DNA from: Solirubrobacterales bacterium
Lineage (GTDB): Bacteria; Actinomycetota; Thermoleophilia; Solirubrobacterales; 70-9
Direction of reading: 5' to 3'
Assembly (NCBI GenBank): GCA_017882505.1
Contig: JADGPJ010000012.1
Location: 1-46,824, forward strand
Length of the DNA: 46,824 nt
In this document: positions 1-7,328 of the stretch, piece by piece
Layout: every line of letters begins with the position of its first letter
How positions within the stretch are numbered: the stretch's first letter is position 1
Made by a program: the position numbers and the translations under genes
The notes under the pieces: model-generated
Told to the model about the DNA's origin: nothing
What the model saw: only the letters and a program-made list of their open reading frames with translations
Database searches by the model: none

Positions 1-44
1 CCCACCGAGTCGGGACGCACGGGCCCCGCAAAGACCTTCACCAT
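1..44 (-). CDS. start-proximal fragment of an unidentified protein
   Basis: Reading the minus strand from 44, an ATG opens a frame that runs off the left edge after 14 codons (MVKVFAGPVRPDSV). A strong Shine-Dalgarno AGGAGGT lies 8 nt before the ATG (complement of about 53-59), which is why I believe the start is real. The fragment is too short to identify. It lies just outside the IS66 element's left end, and it reads away from the element. Confidence 0.4.
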   Translation of the reverse strand, partial: MVKVFAGPVRPDSV

Positions 45-69
45 GTGAGTGACCTCCTGATGTCAGGCC

Positions 70-89
70 GCGGCTGCCGAATCAGCCGC
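70..89. repeat. inverted repeat upstream of the left-edge CDS
   Basis: GCGGCTG at 70-76 and CAGCCGC at 83-89 form a perfect 7-bp stem around a 6-nt loop. It lies between the left-edge CDS start and the IS66 end, so it could be an operator or a terminator remnant. No T-run follows it. Confidence 0.3.
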
Positions 90-99
90 TATTTGCCTG

Positions 100-113
100 G
101 TAACCGTTCAGTC
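100..113 (+). repeat. IS66 left terminal inverted repeat
   Basis: GTAACCGTTCAGTC is the exact reverse complement of 1736-1749. The flanking base also matches on each side (G99/C1750), but the family's GTAA tip argues that the element starts at 100. Confidence 0.85.
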
Positions 114-200
114 CCCTACCCCCAAGCCGCCAAGCGCGAAAGGCCAACGGGGCGGTTGACATAACGCAGGGACGACCGCGCCCACGTCGAACCGCGGGGC

Positions 201-1685
201 ATGGAGCGCGCCGAGGCCGAGGCCATCTATGACGCCGGCCGGGAGGCCTGCGTCGAGTTCATGCTCGATCTGGCGCAGCGCTTCGAGGAGTTGGCGGAGC
301 GCTCAGAACGCCAGATCGCCCGCCTGCAGGCACGGGTCGAGCGGCTCGAAGAGGAGCTGCGCAAGGACTCGCGCAACAGCTCCAAGCCACCCTCCTCCGA
401 TCCGCCGAAGAGCCGCCAGGAGCGGCGTGCCGAGGCGCGCGAGAAGGCCAAGGAGCTCCTGCGCGGCGAGGCAGAGCAGCGCCAGCCCGGAGCCCAGCCC
501 GGGCACCGGGGCTCGGGTCGCAGGCTCGCCCCGGAGGACCAGATCGATGAGATCGTCGACCACTTCCCCGAGTCCTGCGGGCGCTGCGGGCACGGCTTCG
601 CCGAGTCAGAGCGCCGCCCCTCCTCGCGCTTCGGCCGCCACCAGGTGGCAGAGCTGCCGCTGATCGCGGTGCGGATGACCGAGCATCGCACCCACCGCCT
701 GCGCTGCCCCGAGTGCAAGGCCAAGACGACGGCCGAGCTGCGCGAGGGGCTACGGGACTCGGCCTTCGGCCCCCGCGCCCAGGCGGCGGCGGTGACGATG
801 AGCGCCCGCAACCGGATCTCGCGCCGCGACATGGCCGAGCTCGCCGATGACCTGTTTGGCCTTGAGATGTCGGTGGGGGCGGTCGACGCGATCTGCCAGC
901 GCGCCTCGGCGGCGCTTGATGAGCCGCACGAGCGGCTCGCCGCATCGGTCCTGGGCTCCCCGGCCATAAACGTCGATGAGACCGGCTGGCGCACCGCCGG
1001 GGAGGGTCGGGCGCTGTGGACGGCGACCACACCGGGCGCGGCGATCTTCCGCATCGGCGCCGATCGCCACCGCGATCGCTTGGAGGAGCTGATCGGCGAC
1101 TACGAGGGGATCGTCTGCTCGGATCGCTGGTGGGCCTATGACCACCTCGATCCCACCTGCCGCCAGGCGTGCTGGGCGCACCTGTGGCGGGACTTCACCC
1201 GCCACGCCGAGGGACTCGCCGAGCAGCAGGCCTTCGGCGCGGCCGGCCTCGAGCTCACCAAGCGGCTGTTCTCTGCCTGGCATGCCTTCGCCGAACACGG
1301 CGACCGCGATCGGCTGCGGACCGAGATGGCGCCGATCGAGGCGGAGCTGCGCTTACTCTGCGAGCGCGCCGCCCGCAAATCGAAGCGCACCCGCCTGCAC
1401 CGCGTCTTCGCCAACAACCTGCTGAAGATCTGGCCGGCGCTCTGGACCTTCGTCACGATCCCGGGAGTCGAGCCGACCAACAACGCCGCCGAGCGCTCCC
1501 TGCGCGGGCCGGTCATCCAGCGCAAGCTCTCCCACGGCACCCGATCCGAAGACGGCGAGCGCTTCGTCGAGCGCGCTCTCTCGGCCTCGGTCACCTGCCG
1601 GCTGCAGAGCCGCTCGCTCTTCGCCTACCTGGCCGAGCTGCTCACCGCCCGCTCCCGCGGGCAGCCGCTGCCCGCGCTCGCCTGA
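201..1685 (+). CDS. IS66-family transposase (TnpC type)
   Basis: This 494-aa DDE transposase fills the IS66 element and would cut and join its GTAA-tipped ends. The N-terminus is a predicted coiled coil (about residues 20-60) followed by the family's DSRNSSKPPSSDPP signature. A zinc-binding region has CGRCGHGF and CPECK pairs. The catalytic triad is visible as D259 (NVDETGW), D308 (CSDRWWAYDH) and E431 (TNNAAERSLRG). The frame is uninterrupted and of normal family length, so the enzyme may be active. The ATG at 201 follows a poor Shine-Dalgarno. Confidence 0.93.
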   Translation: MERAEAEAIYDAGREACVEFMLDLAQRFEELAERSERQIARLQARVERLEEELRKDSRNSSKPPSSDPPKSRQERRAEAREKAKELLRGEAEQRQPGAQPGHRGSGRRLAPEDQIDEIVDHFPESCGRCGHGFAESERRPSSRFGRHQVAELPLIAVRMTEHRTHRLRCPECKAKTTAELREGLRDSAFGPRAQAAAVTMSARNRISRRDMAELADDLFGLEMSVGAVDAICQRASAALDEPHERLAASVLGSPAINVDETGWRTAGEGRALWTATTPGAAIFRIGADRHRDRLEELIGDYEGIVCSDRWWAYDHLDPTCRQACWAHLWRDFTRHAEGLAEQQAFGAAGLELTKRLFSAWHAFAEHGDRDRLRTEMAPIEAELRLLCERAARKSKRTRLHRVFANNLLKIWPALWTFVTIPGVEPTNNAAERSLRGPVIQRKLSHGTRSEDGERFVERALSASVTCRLQSRSLFAYLAELLTARSRGQPLPALA

Positions 1686-1735
1686 GCACGGAGCCCGCCG
1701 TCGATCGTCACCGAAGCCGCGCCCGAGGGGTCGAT

Positions 1736-1749
1736 GACTGAACGGTTAC
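1736..1749 (-). repeat. IS66 right terminal inverted repeat
   Basis: GACTGAACGGTTAC is the exact complement of the left end at 100-113. The first base of the truncated tRNA-Ala fragment lies only 7 nt beyond this end. Confidence 0.85.
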
Positions 1750-1755
1750 CGTTTT

Positions 1756-1796
1756 GGGGCTATAGCTCAGCTGGCAGAGCGCCTGGATCGCACCCA
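1756..1796 (+). pseudogene. tRNA-Ala(CGC) 5' half, truncated in the anticodon stem
   Basis: Bases 1756-1796 fold as the 5' half of a tRNA: acceptor strand GGGGCTA, D stem GCTC/GAGC, anticodon 5' stem CCTGG, loop ATCGCAC (anticodon CGC, alanine), then only CCA of the expected CCAGG 3' stem. From 1797 the sequence departs, and no variable loop, T arm or TAGCCCC acceptor strand follows. It cannot make a tRNA. It starts 7 nt after the IS66 right end and faces the tRNA-Phe half at 1980-2019. Confidence 0.75.
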
Positions 1797-1979
1797 ACCT
1801 CCTGGCTAGCTGAGATGCCTGTCGGACCCCGCCCCAGAGCCATTGGGTCACGATTGGGTCACGGCCCCCACCCATGCCCAGTCAGCCACGGATCGCGAGC
1901 AGCCGACAGAGGGCAAAGCAGGCTTATTTGCAGGCATTCCCGTCGGGCCGCCCAATTCGTATCGAACAACGGCGACCCA
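1797..1979. other. non-coding joint between two tRNA halves (possible element remnant)
   Basis: This 183-bp stretch has no credible gene. It contains the 11-bp tandem repeat and a dispersed inverted pair ATGCCTG/CAGGCAT (about 1815-1821 and 1931-1937). Next to the tRNA-Phe break, the minus strand keeps a GTTCGAT heptamer typical of a T loop, with no matching T stem or acceptor strand. It looks like the relic of an integrated element or a deletion joint. Confidence 0.4.
1842..1863 (+). repeat. perfect tandem 11-bp direct repeat
   Basis: ATTGGGTCACG occurs twice head to tail (1842-1852 and 1853-1863) inside the DNA joining the two tRNA halves. Short direct repeats beside tRNA attachment sites are often arm-type integrase sites, but no integrase gene is present, so the role is unproven. 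Confidence 0.6.
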
Positions 1980-2019
1980 GATTTTCAGTCGTGTGCTCTA
2001 CCAACTGAGCTACCTCGCC
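1980..2019 (-). pseudogene. tRNA-Phe(GAA) 5' half, truncated in the anticodon stem
   Basis: On the minus strand from 2019 the acceptor strand GGCGAGG, TA, GCTC, D loop AGTTGGTA, GAGC, A, stem CACGA and loop CTGAAAA (anticodon GAA, phenylalanine) are all canonical. Then TC of the expected TCGTG follows and the match stops. The acceptor complement CCTCGCC is not found downstream. The break is at nearly the same tRNA position (about nt 40) as in the opposing tRNA-Ala fragment. Confidence 0.8.
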
Positions 2020-2079
2020 TGGGGCGCCGGACGGCTTGCGCAGCGGGAAGGCTAGCGGCCGGAGGGCGATCGGGGCTGA

Positions 2080-3633
2080 TTGCATTGGGGGGTGGCCTGG
2101 ACTCGTGCAGCGGTGGCGCTGGTGGTCGTGGGGGCGGTGGCGCTCGTGGTGGTCTCGGGGGGCTCGGACGCGGATCCGCGGACGCCGCCGGCCCTGCCGG
2201 GAATGCCGGCGCCGTTTCTCGGCACCGCGGTGGCAGGCGGCGGCGGGATGACGGCCGCGATCGACGCCTACGGGGACGTCGTCGACCTGCGGGCGCCGGG
2301 GCCTGCGGGCCGCGAGCTGATCGATAACCCGGCCGACCGCCAGGCGGCCGGCACCGTCTCCCCCGAGACCGGGATCGTGCCGCGGGTGAGCATCGACCTC
2401 GGCCCGGCGCAGGCGCTCTGGCGCGCCGACTCGGTATCGCAGCGCTACCTGCCGGGGACGAACGTGGTGCGAACCGTCGCTCGATTCGGCCGGGTCAGGG
2501 CCGAGGTGACCGCCGCCGCTTCGAGCGGTGCGCTGGCGGAGACCCTGGAGGTGAGGGGGCCGATGGAGCGAGCGGTCGTACCGACCTTCGACGCCAACGT
2601 GATCGATCGGTCGGGGGCTCGGTGCCGGCAGGGTCGCCGGCCGGGCGAGGTGACGATCGTCTGCTCCGCCGGCAGTTCGATCATCGGCGAAGACTCGAAC
2701 CCCGTCGCGATCGATGTCGACGAGATCATCCGCGCCAGCGAGGCCGCCGGGCGTGGCTGGATCGCCCGTGCGCGGCCGCTGGGATCCGCCGCCCCCGCCT
2801 GGGCGAGGCGAATGTACGCGCGCTCGCTGCTAACCCTGCGGGCGCTGACCGACCGCCGCACCGGCGCCGTCGCGGCGGGCGCCCGCGACGGCTGGGCCTA
2901 CGTCTGGCCTCGCGACGCCGGCGCCGCCGCCCTCGCCTTGTCGGCCTCCGGGTACCCGGCGCAGGCGCGAAGCGTCGCGCGGTTCCTGCTCGGCCTCAAC
3001 CTCGACGCGGCCGCGCGCTTCGGCGGCACCGGCGCGCCGGTGCCCGGGCGCGGCCCCCAGGGCGACGCCGCCGGCTGGGCCGCGGTTGCCGCCCGCGCCA
3101 CCGGGCTCCCCGCCCCCGAGAACGAACCATCCTGGCGCAATCGCCCCGATTACCAAGAGAGCTCCCCAGGCGACTACCTCGCCAACGCCATCGCCTCGAG
3201 CACCGTCAATGAGCCGTTCGAGACCGCGCGGGGGCTGGTGCGGCGGGCAGGCGACCCAGGCTCGGGGCTCGACTCGGCGGCCGCCTGGGCGGTGCGGCCG
3301 TTTCCCCAGCCCACCCTCTTCCCGGCGGCCCGCAGGACCCTCCTCGACCTGACCGCCAAGCAGACCCGCTTCGGGATCACCCCCAGCGAACGGTGGCCCG
3401 GCGTCGATCCCTGGTCCGCCCCGACCGCTTGGACCGCCTGGAGCCTCGCCGCCCTCGGCGAGCGCCGCCAGGCGCTGCGCCTTCTCGCCGATCTGCGACG
3501 TGCCGCGACTCCGGCCGGCGCGATTCCCGAGCGCGTCGACGCCAACACCGGCATCCCCCGCTCCACCACCCCGCTGGCCTGGTCGCACGCCTTCGCGATC
3601 CTCGCCCTGCGCCGACTCTGGCCCGGAACCTAG
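2080..3633 (+). CDS. GH15-family glucoamylase-like protein, exported or membrane-anchored
   Basis: A 517-aa protein with an N-terminal hydrophobic segment (about residues 9-26) that would export or anchor it. The second half carries glycoside hydrolase family 15 features: DGWAYVWPRDAGAAAL, the W-x-RD substrate-site signature of the (alpha/alpha)6 barrel, then repeated helices, DPWSAPTAWTAWSL, and a late IPERVD like the family's catalytic-base region. The likely role is removal of glucose from alpha-glucans or related oligosaccharides outside the membrane; the substrate is unknown. The start is uncertain: TTG 2080 follows GGAGGG at 2061 by 13 nt, and GTG 2092 is an alternative. It converges with the methyltransferase. 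Confidence 0.8.
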   Translation: MHWGVAWTRAAVALVVVGAVALVVVSGGSDADPRTPPALPGMPAPFLGTAVAGGGGMTAAIDAYGDVVDLRAPGPAGRELIDNPADRQAAGTVSPETGIVPRVSIDLGPAQALWRADSVSQRYLPGTNVVRTVARFGRVRAEVTAAASSGALAETLEVRGPMERAVVPTFDANVIDRSGARCRQGRRPGEVTIVCSAGSSIIGEDSNPVAIDVDEIIRASEAAGRGWIARARPLGSAAPAWARRMYARSLLTLRALTDRRTGAVAAGARDGWAYVWPRDAGAAALALSASGYPAQARSVARFLLGLNLDAAARFGGTGAPVPGRGPQGDAAGWAAVAARATGLPAPENEPSWRNRPDYQESSPGDYLANAIASSTVNEPFETARGLVRRAGDPGSGLDSAAAWAVRPFPQPTLFPAARRTLLDLTAKQTRFGITPSERWPGVDPWSAPTAWTAWSLAALGERRQALRLLADLRRAATPAGAIPERVDANTGIPRSTTPLAWSHAFAILALRRLWPGT

Positions 3634-3639
3634 TGGGTG

Positions 3640-3677
3640 CCTGAGGTTAAGGCCCCTATGGGGACCACAAACTCAGG
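3640..3677. terminator. hairpin between convergent genes
   Basis: CCTGAG at 3640-3645 pairs with CTCAGG at 3672-3677, enclosing a second small hairpin, CCCC-TAT-GGGG, at 3653-3663. It sits where the GH15 gene and the methyltransferase converge, as expected for a bidirectional terminator. There is no U tract. Confidence 0.35.
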
Positions 3678-4443
3678 AACGCCGCCAGCGGGTGAGCGAG
3701 TTGTGCAGCGCCAGCCGGCGCTCCTCGCCCTCGCCGACGACGCGGAAGCTGTCCGCTGTCTCCGGGGCTTCGGTCAGCAGGCGGTCGATCAGCGCCGCCG
3801 CCGCGGGACCGCCCGATCCACGCCCCAGCCACTCGCCGAAGTCGAGATCGAATGGGATCAGCTCCTCGAGGTCTAGGTGGAGGCCGACCTCCTCGCCCAT
3901 CGCCCGCAGGCGGTCCGGCGTCAGACAGGCCCAGTGGGAGGGATCGCGCAGGCGCTCGATCTCCTCGTGCCAGGCGGCGGCATCGCCATCGGCGTCGGTG
4001 ACGTGATCGCCGACGATCACCCAACCGCCCGGCCGCACCACCCTCGCCATCTCCTCCAGCACCCGCTTCGGCGCCGGTATGTGGTGGAGGCTGAAGCGAG
4101 TTAGCGCGCCGTCGAAGCTCGCGTCCTCGAACTCGAGCGCGGTCGCGTCGCCGAGCGAGAACTCGACGTTGGCGATGCCCTCCCGCTCCGCTTCCGCCGC
4201 CGCCTTCTCGACCATCGCCGGAGTCAGGTCGACACCGTGGACCGAGCCGACCCGGCCGGCCAGCGCCTGCGAGACCGCTGCCGGGCCGCAGGCGACCTCG
4301 AGCCAGCGCGCCCCGGCGTCGGCCGGGGCGAGTTCGACCAGCGCACCGAGGGTCTCGGCCGCGTTCATCACCGGCGCCCTGGCGAAGGAATCGGTCTGGT
4401 GCGTGAACTCGTCGCGGATCGACTCCTCGTACATGGGTTCCAT
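3673..4443 (-). CDS. class I SAM-dependent methyltransferase
   Basis: A 256-aa Methyltransf_11/UbiE-like enzyme. Motif I is LEVACGPAAVSQAL (SAM glycine loop), the acidic residue binding the ribose follows as VHGVDLTPAM, then the SLGDAT and GALTRFSLHHI blocks and a VRPGGWVIVGDHV post-motif. The substrate cannot be read from sequence. It is the last gene of a minus-strand run after folP, the helicase and the SLOG protein, 27 nt behind the last. An in-frame ATG at 4434 is an equally possible start; neither has a clear Shine-Dalgarno. Confidence 0.88.
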   Translation of the reverse strand: MEPMYEESIRDEFTHQTDSFARAPVMNAAETLGALVELAPADAGARWLEVACGPAAVSQALAGRVGSVHGVDLTPAMVEKAAAEAEREGIANVEFSLGDATALEFEDASFDGALTRFSLHHIPAPKRVLEEMARVVRPGGWVIVGDHVTDADGDAAAWHEEIERLRDPSHWACLTPDRLRAMGEEVGLHLDLEELIPFDLDFGEWLGRGSGGPAAAALIDRLLTEAPETADSFRVVGEGEERRLALHNSLTRWRRS

Positions 4444-4470
4444 GTTAGATGCGGTCGTAGTTCCATCCGC

Positions 4471-5049
4471 CTACCGGCGGGCATTACGACATCCCAAGGC
4501 CGCCAGGGCGGCCGCAACGGCCTGCTCGGCCGACTCGGTCGGGATCACGCCGGGGGCGCCGTCCATCCGCTCGCGCCCGCTCAGCTCCCAGCTGCGCAGC
4601 GCGACCACGGTGCGGCCGATCGCCCGCGCGTGGCCGATCTCCGAGAGCGTTCCCCACTCGCCGCCAACCGCGATCACGACCTCGCCCGAGCCGACCACCG
4701 CCAGGTTGCGGGCCTGGCCGATGCCGCTGGCCACGACCTCGGTGCAGTAGGGGTTCGCCTCCGCGGCCGAGCTGCCGGGGACGATCCCGATCACGCGGCC
4801 GCCCGCCTCGGCGGCTCCGCGGGACACCGCTTCCATCACGCCCTCGCCGCCGCCGCAGACCACGGTCACGCCGGCCTCCGCCAGACGCCTCCCGACCTCC
4901 TCGGCGAGCCCGGCGATCTCAGAGTCCTGGGCGCACCCACTGGCCCCGATCACCGCAACCTGACGCGCGCGGCCCTTGAAGCCAGGGGAGGGGGCCTCGA
5001 CGGAGCCTCCCCGCTGTTCGTGACGGCGAGGCCCCCGCCCCTGGCTCAC
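4471..5049 (-). CDS. TIGR00725/SLOG-family nucleotide-binding protein
   Basis: A 192-aa Rossmann-like protein of the TIGR00725 branch of the SLOG/LOG superfamily, which binds nucleotides or nucleotide-sugar-like ligands. The signatures are VAVIGASGC, VVCGGGEGVMEAVSRGA, IGIVPG, IGQARNLAVV and AVGGEWGTLSEI (the GGxGT-type loop). The frame stays open another 95 codons upstream, but that part lies within the helicase gene. The GTG at 5049 gives a GTGA overlap with the helicase stop and is the natural coupled start. The biochemical role is unknown. Confidence 0.85.
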   Translation of the reverse strand: MSQGRGPRRHEQRGGSVEAPSPGFKGRARQVAVIGASGCAQDSEIAGLAEEVGRRLAEAGVTVVCGGGEGVMEAVSRGAAEAGGRVIGIVPGSSAAEANPYCTEVVASGIGQARNLAVVGSGEVVIAVGGEWGTLSEIGHARAIGRTVVALRSWELSGRERMDGAPGVIPTESAEQAVAAALAALGCRNARR

Positions 5050-7328
5050 CGCGGCGCCCCCTTCATCTGCCCCATCAGCTCCAGCGCCCCCGCCTTGTGC
5101 AGCGGTTCGTTGAGATTGCCGCACTTCGGGCTCTGCACGCAGGAGGGGCAGCCGGACTCGCAGGGGCACTCGGCGATCAGCCGCTCGGCGTCGTCGAGCA
5201 GGCGCTCGAACTGCTCGTAGCCGCGCTGGGTTATCCCCACCCCGCCCGGGTGCCCGTCGTAGATGAAGATCGTCGAGCGGCCGGTCTGGAAGTGGACGTT
5301 GGTCGAGAGGCCGCCGATGTCCCAGCGGTCGCACATCGCGATCAGCGGCAGCACCGCGATCTGGCCGTGCTCGGTCGCGTGCAGGGCGCCCAGCAGGACG
5401 TCCGGCGGCAGCGCCCCGCTGAGCCGCTCCGGCAGCACGTACCAGAGCGCCTGGGTGACGAAGTTCTGCTCGGGCAGCTCGAGGGCGACGATGTCGATCG
5501 GCTCCTGCTCTGAAATCGAAACGCGCTGGAAGGCGATCACCTGCTCGGTCACCGAGACTTCGCCGAAGTTGAGCTGCACCCCGGCCACCTGGCGCTGCTC
5601 GAGGGTGCGCTCGATGTAGATCTCGGTCTCCTTTTTCGGCCGCGTGTACCAGTCGCCGTCGAACTCCGAGACGATCGCCCGCCGCTCGGAGATGTCGAGT
5701 CGCTCCACCTCGTAGGAGCGGCCGAGGTGGAGGTAGATCGCGCCGGGATGGATCGTCGTGAAGGCCCGCTCCGCCTCGACCAGGCCGAGCATCTCCCCCG
5801 CGTCGCGCTCGATCACCGCGACCGAGTCCGAGGAGGCCGAGCGCAGCGGGATCCGCGAGGCGACGAACTCGCTGCGCCGCGGCAGCAGCCGCCCGCCGGC
5901 GCTGCGCAGCTCCCCCGCCGCCAGCAGCCGCTCCGCCCGCTGGCGCCAGTCCGGCCCGAAGAACTCCTCGTCGGCGTCGCTCAGCGGCAGCTCGTAGGCG
6001 GCGGCGATCAGGTGCCGGGAGGCGATCTGGTCGTTGTTGTGGTCAAGGATCGCCGCCTCGACCGGCCGCTCGAGGAACTCCTCGGGGTGGCGGCAGAAGA
6101 ACTGGTCGAGCGCATCCTGGCCGGCGACGTAGACGGCGAGCCCGCGCCGGCGCCGCCCCGCCCGGCCCCACATCTGCCGCAGGCTCGCGACCGTTCCCGG
6201 GAAGGTGACGCAGATCGCCGCGTCGAGCTCGCCGACGTCGATCCCCAGCTCCAGCGCGTCGGTCGCGACCACCGCCAGCAGCTGGCCGGAGCTGAGCCGG
6301 TCCTCGATCTCGCGGCGCTGCTGGGACGTGTAGCCGCCGCGGTAGGGGGCGATCCGCGCCGCCAGCTCCGGCTTGCCGCGGCGCTCGAGGTTTTCCCGGG
6401 CGAAGCGCTGGATCAGCTCGATCCCGCGCCTGCTTTTGAGAAAGCAGATCGTCCGCACGCCCTGCGCGACCAGCTCGGCCAGCAGGTCCGCCGCCTCCGA
6501 GAGCGCCGAGCGCCGGGTCCCGCTTGCCTTGTCGATCAGCGGCGGGTTCCACATCGTCACCTCGCGCCCGGCCCGCGGCGCGCCGTCGTCGTCGATCAGC
6601 TGGAACGGCGTCCCGACCAGCCGCTCGGCCAGCTCGACCGGGTTGGCGATCGTCGCCGAGGCGAGCAGGAAGCGCGGCTCGGAGCCGTAGGCGCGCGCCA
6701 CCCGCCGCAGCCGCCGCAGCACGTTGGCGACGTGGGAGCCGAAGACGCCGCGGTAGGTGTGGGCCTCGTCGACGACGACCCAGCGCAGGTTGGTGAGGAA
6801 GTCGCCCCAGCTCTTGTGGTTGGGCAGCAGACCGACGTGGAGCATGTCGGGATTGGTGAGGACGAGGTTGTTGCGGCGGCGGATCGCCGGGCGCTCCTCC
6901 TTCGGCGTGTCGCCGTCGTAGATCGCCTCGCGCAGGCCGGGTGGCCGTAGCTGCGCCAGCTTGCGCGCCTGGTCCTGGGCCAGCGCCTTGGTCGGGTAGA
7001 GGTAGAGGGCGCGCCGCTTGGGCTCGCGGGCGATGCCGTCGAGCACCGGCAGGTTGAAGGCGAGGCTCTTGCCCGAGGCGGTGCCGCTGGTGATCGCCAG
7101 GTTGGAGTGCGCCGCCGCCTCGTAGGCCTCGAGCTGGTGCGTGTAGAGCCGCTCGATGCCGCCGCGCCGCAGCGCCGCGGCGAAGGCTGGGTCGAGCGAG
7201 TCCGGCAGCGCCACCGGCCGCGCCCGCCGCTCCTTCTCGGAGCTCTCGGCGACGATCCGCCCGTCGCGCCGCGCTGGCTCGATCGCGACCGACCAGGGGT
7301 TCTCCAGCAAGCTGGAACCGCGTGCCAT
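5046..7328 (-). CDS. DEAD/DEAH-box helicase with DUF1998 domain (MrfA/YprA-like)
   Basis: A 760-aa superfamily 2 helicase. Walker A TSGTASGKS is near residues 80-88, DEAH at 187-190, motif III SATIANP follows, and the motif VI arginine finger is in QMWGRAGRRRRG. The C-terminal part matches DUF1998 and ends in a cysteine cluster, C721, C723, C727, C730 and C736, the zinc-binding site of MrfA-type repair helicases. The family acts on DNA lesions such as mitomycin adducts in Bacillus; that role here is inferred. The start at ATG 7328 shares one base with the folP stop (TGATG). The frame is open further upstream only through folP. Confidence 0.92.
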   Translation of the reverse strand: MARGSSLLENPWSVAIEPARRDGRIVAESSEKERRARPVALPDSLDPAFAAALRRGGIERLYTHQLEAYEAAAHSNLAITSGTASGKSLAFNLPVLDGIAREPKRRALYLYPTKALAQDQARKLAQLRPPGLREAIYDGDTPKEERPAIRRRNNLVLTNPDMLHVGLLPNHKSWGDFLTNLRWVVVDEAHTYRGVFGSHVANVLRRLRRVARAYGSEPRFLLASATIANPVELAERLVGTPFQLIDDDGAPRAGREVTMWNPPLIDKASGTRRSALSEAADLLAELVAQGVRTICFLKSRRGIELIQRFARENLERRGKPELAARIAPYRGGYTSQQRREIEDRLSSGQLLAVVATDALELGIDVGELDAAICVTFPGTVASLRQMWGRAGRRRRGLAVYVAGQDALDQFFCRHPEEFLERPVEAAILDHNNDQIASRHLIAAAYELPLSDADEEFFGPDWRQRAERLLAAGELRSAGGRLLPRRSEFVASRIPLRSASSDSVAVIERDAGEMLGLVEAERAFTTIHPGAIYLHLGRSYEVERLDISERRAIVSEFDGDWYTRPKKETEIYIERTLEQRQVAGVQLNFGEVSVTEQVIAFQRVSISEQEPIDIVALELPEQNFVTQALWYVLPERLSGALPPDVLLGALHATEHGQIAVLPLIAMCDRWDIGGLSTNVHFQTGRSTIFIYDGHPGGVGITQRGYEQFERLLDDAERLIAECPCESGCPSCVQSPKCGNLNEPLHKAGALELMGQMKGAPR

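Larger units (their letters stand above)
100..1749 (+). mobile_element. IS66-family insertion sequence, complete
   Basis: The ends are perfect inverted repeats: GTAACCGTTCAGTC at 100-113 and its complement at 1736-1749, with looser matching further inward. IS66-family elements characteristically begin 5'-GTAA. The element is about 1650 bp and holds one transposase gene of the TnpC type; the accessory tnpA and tnpB of classical IS66 are absent, as in ISBst12-like relatives. IS66 members normally make an 8-bp target duplication, but the flanks at 92-99 and 1750-1757 differ. The two flanks were therefore probably not contiguous before insertion, or one has been rearranged. Confidence 0.85.

Noticed and set aside
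1734-2327. A 197-codon plus frame running through the tRNA scar into the GH15 gene
   Set aside because: It crosses structured tRNA sequences and then reads the GH15 gene out of frame; the composition is not protein-like.
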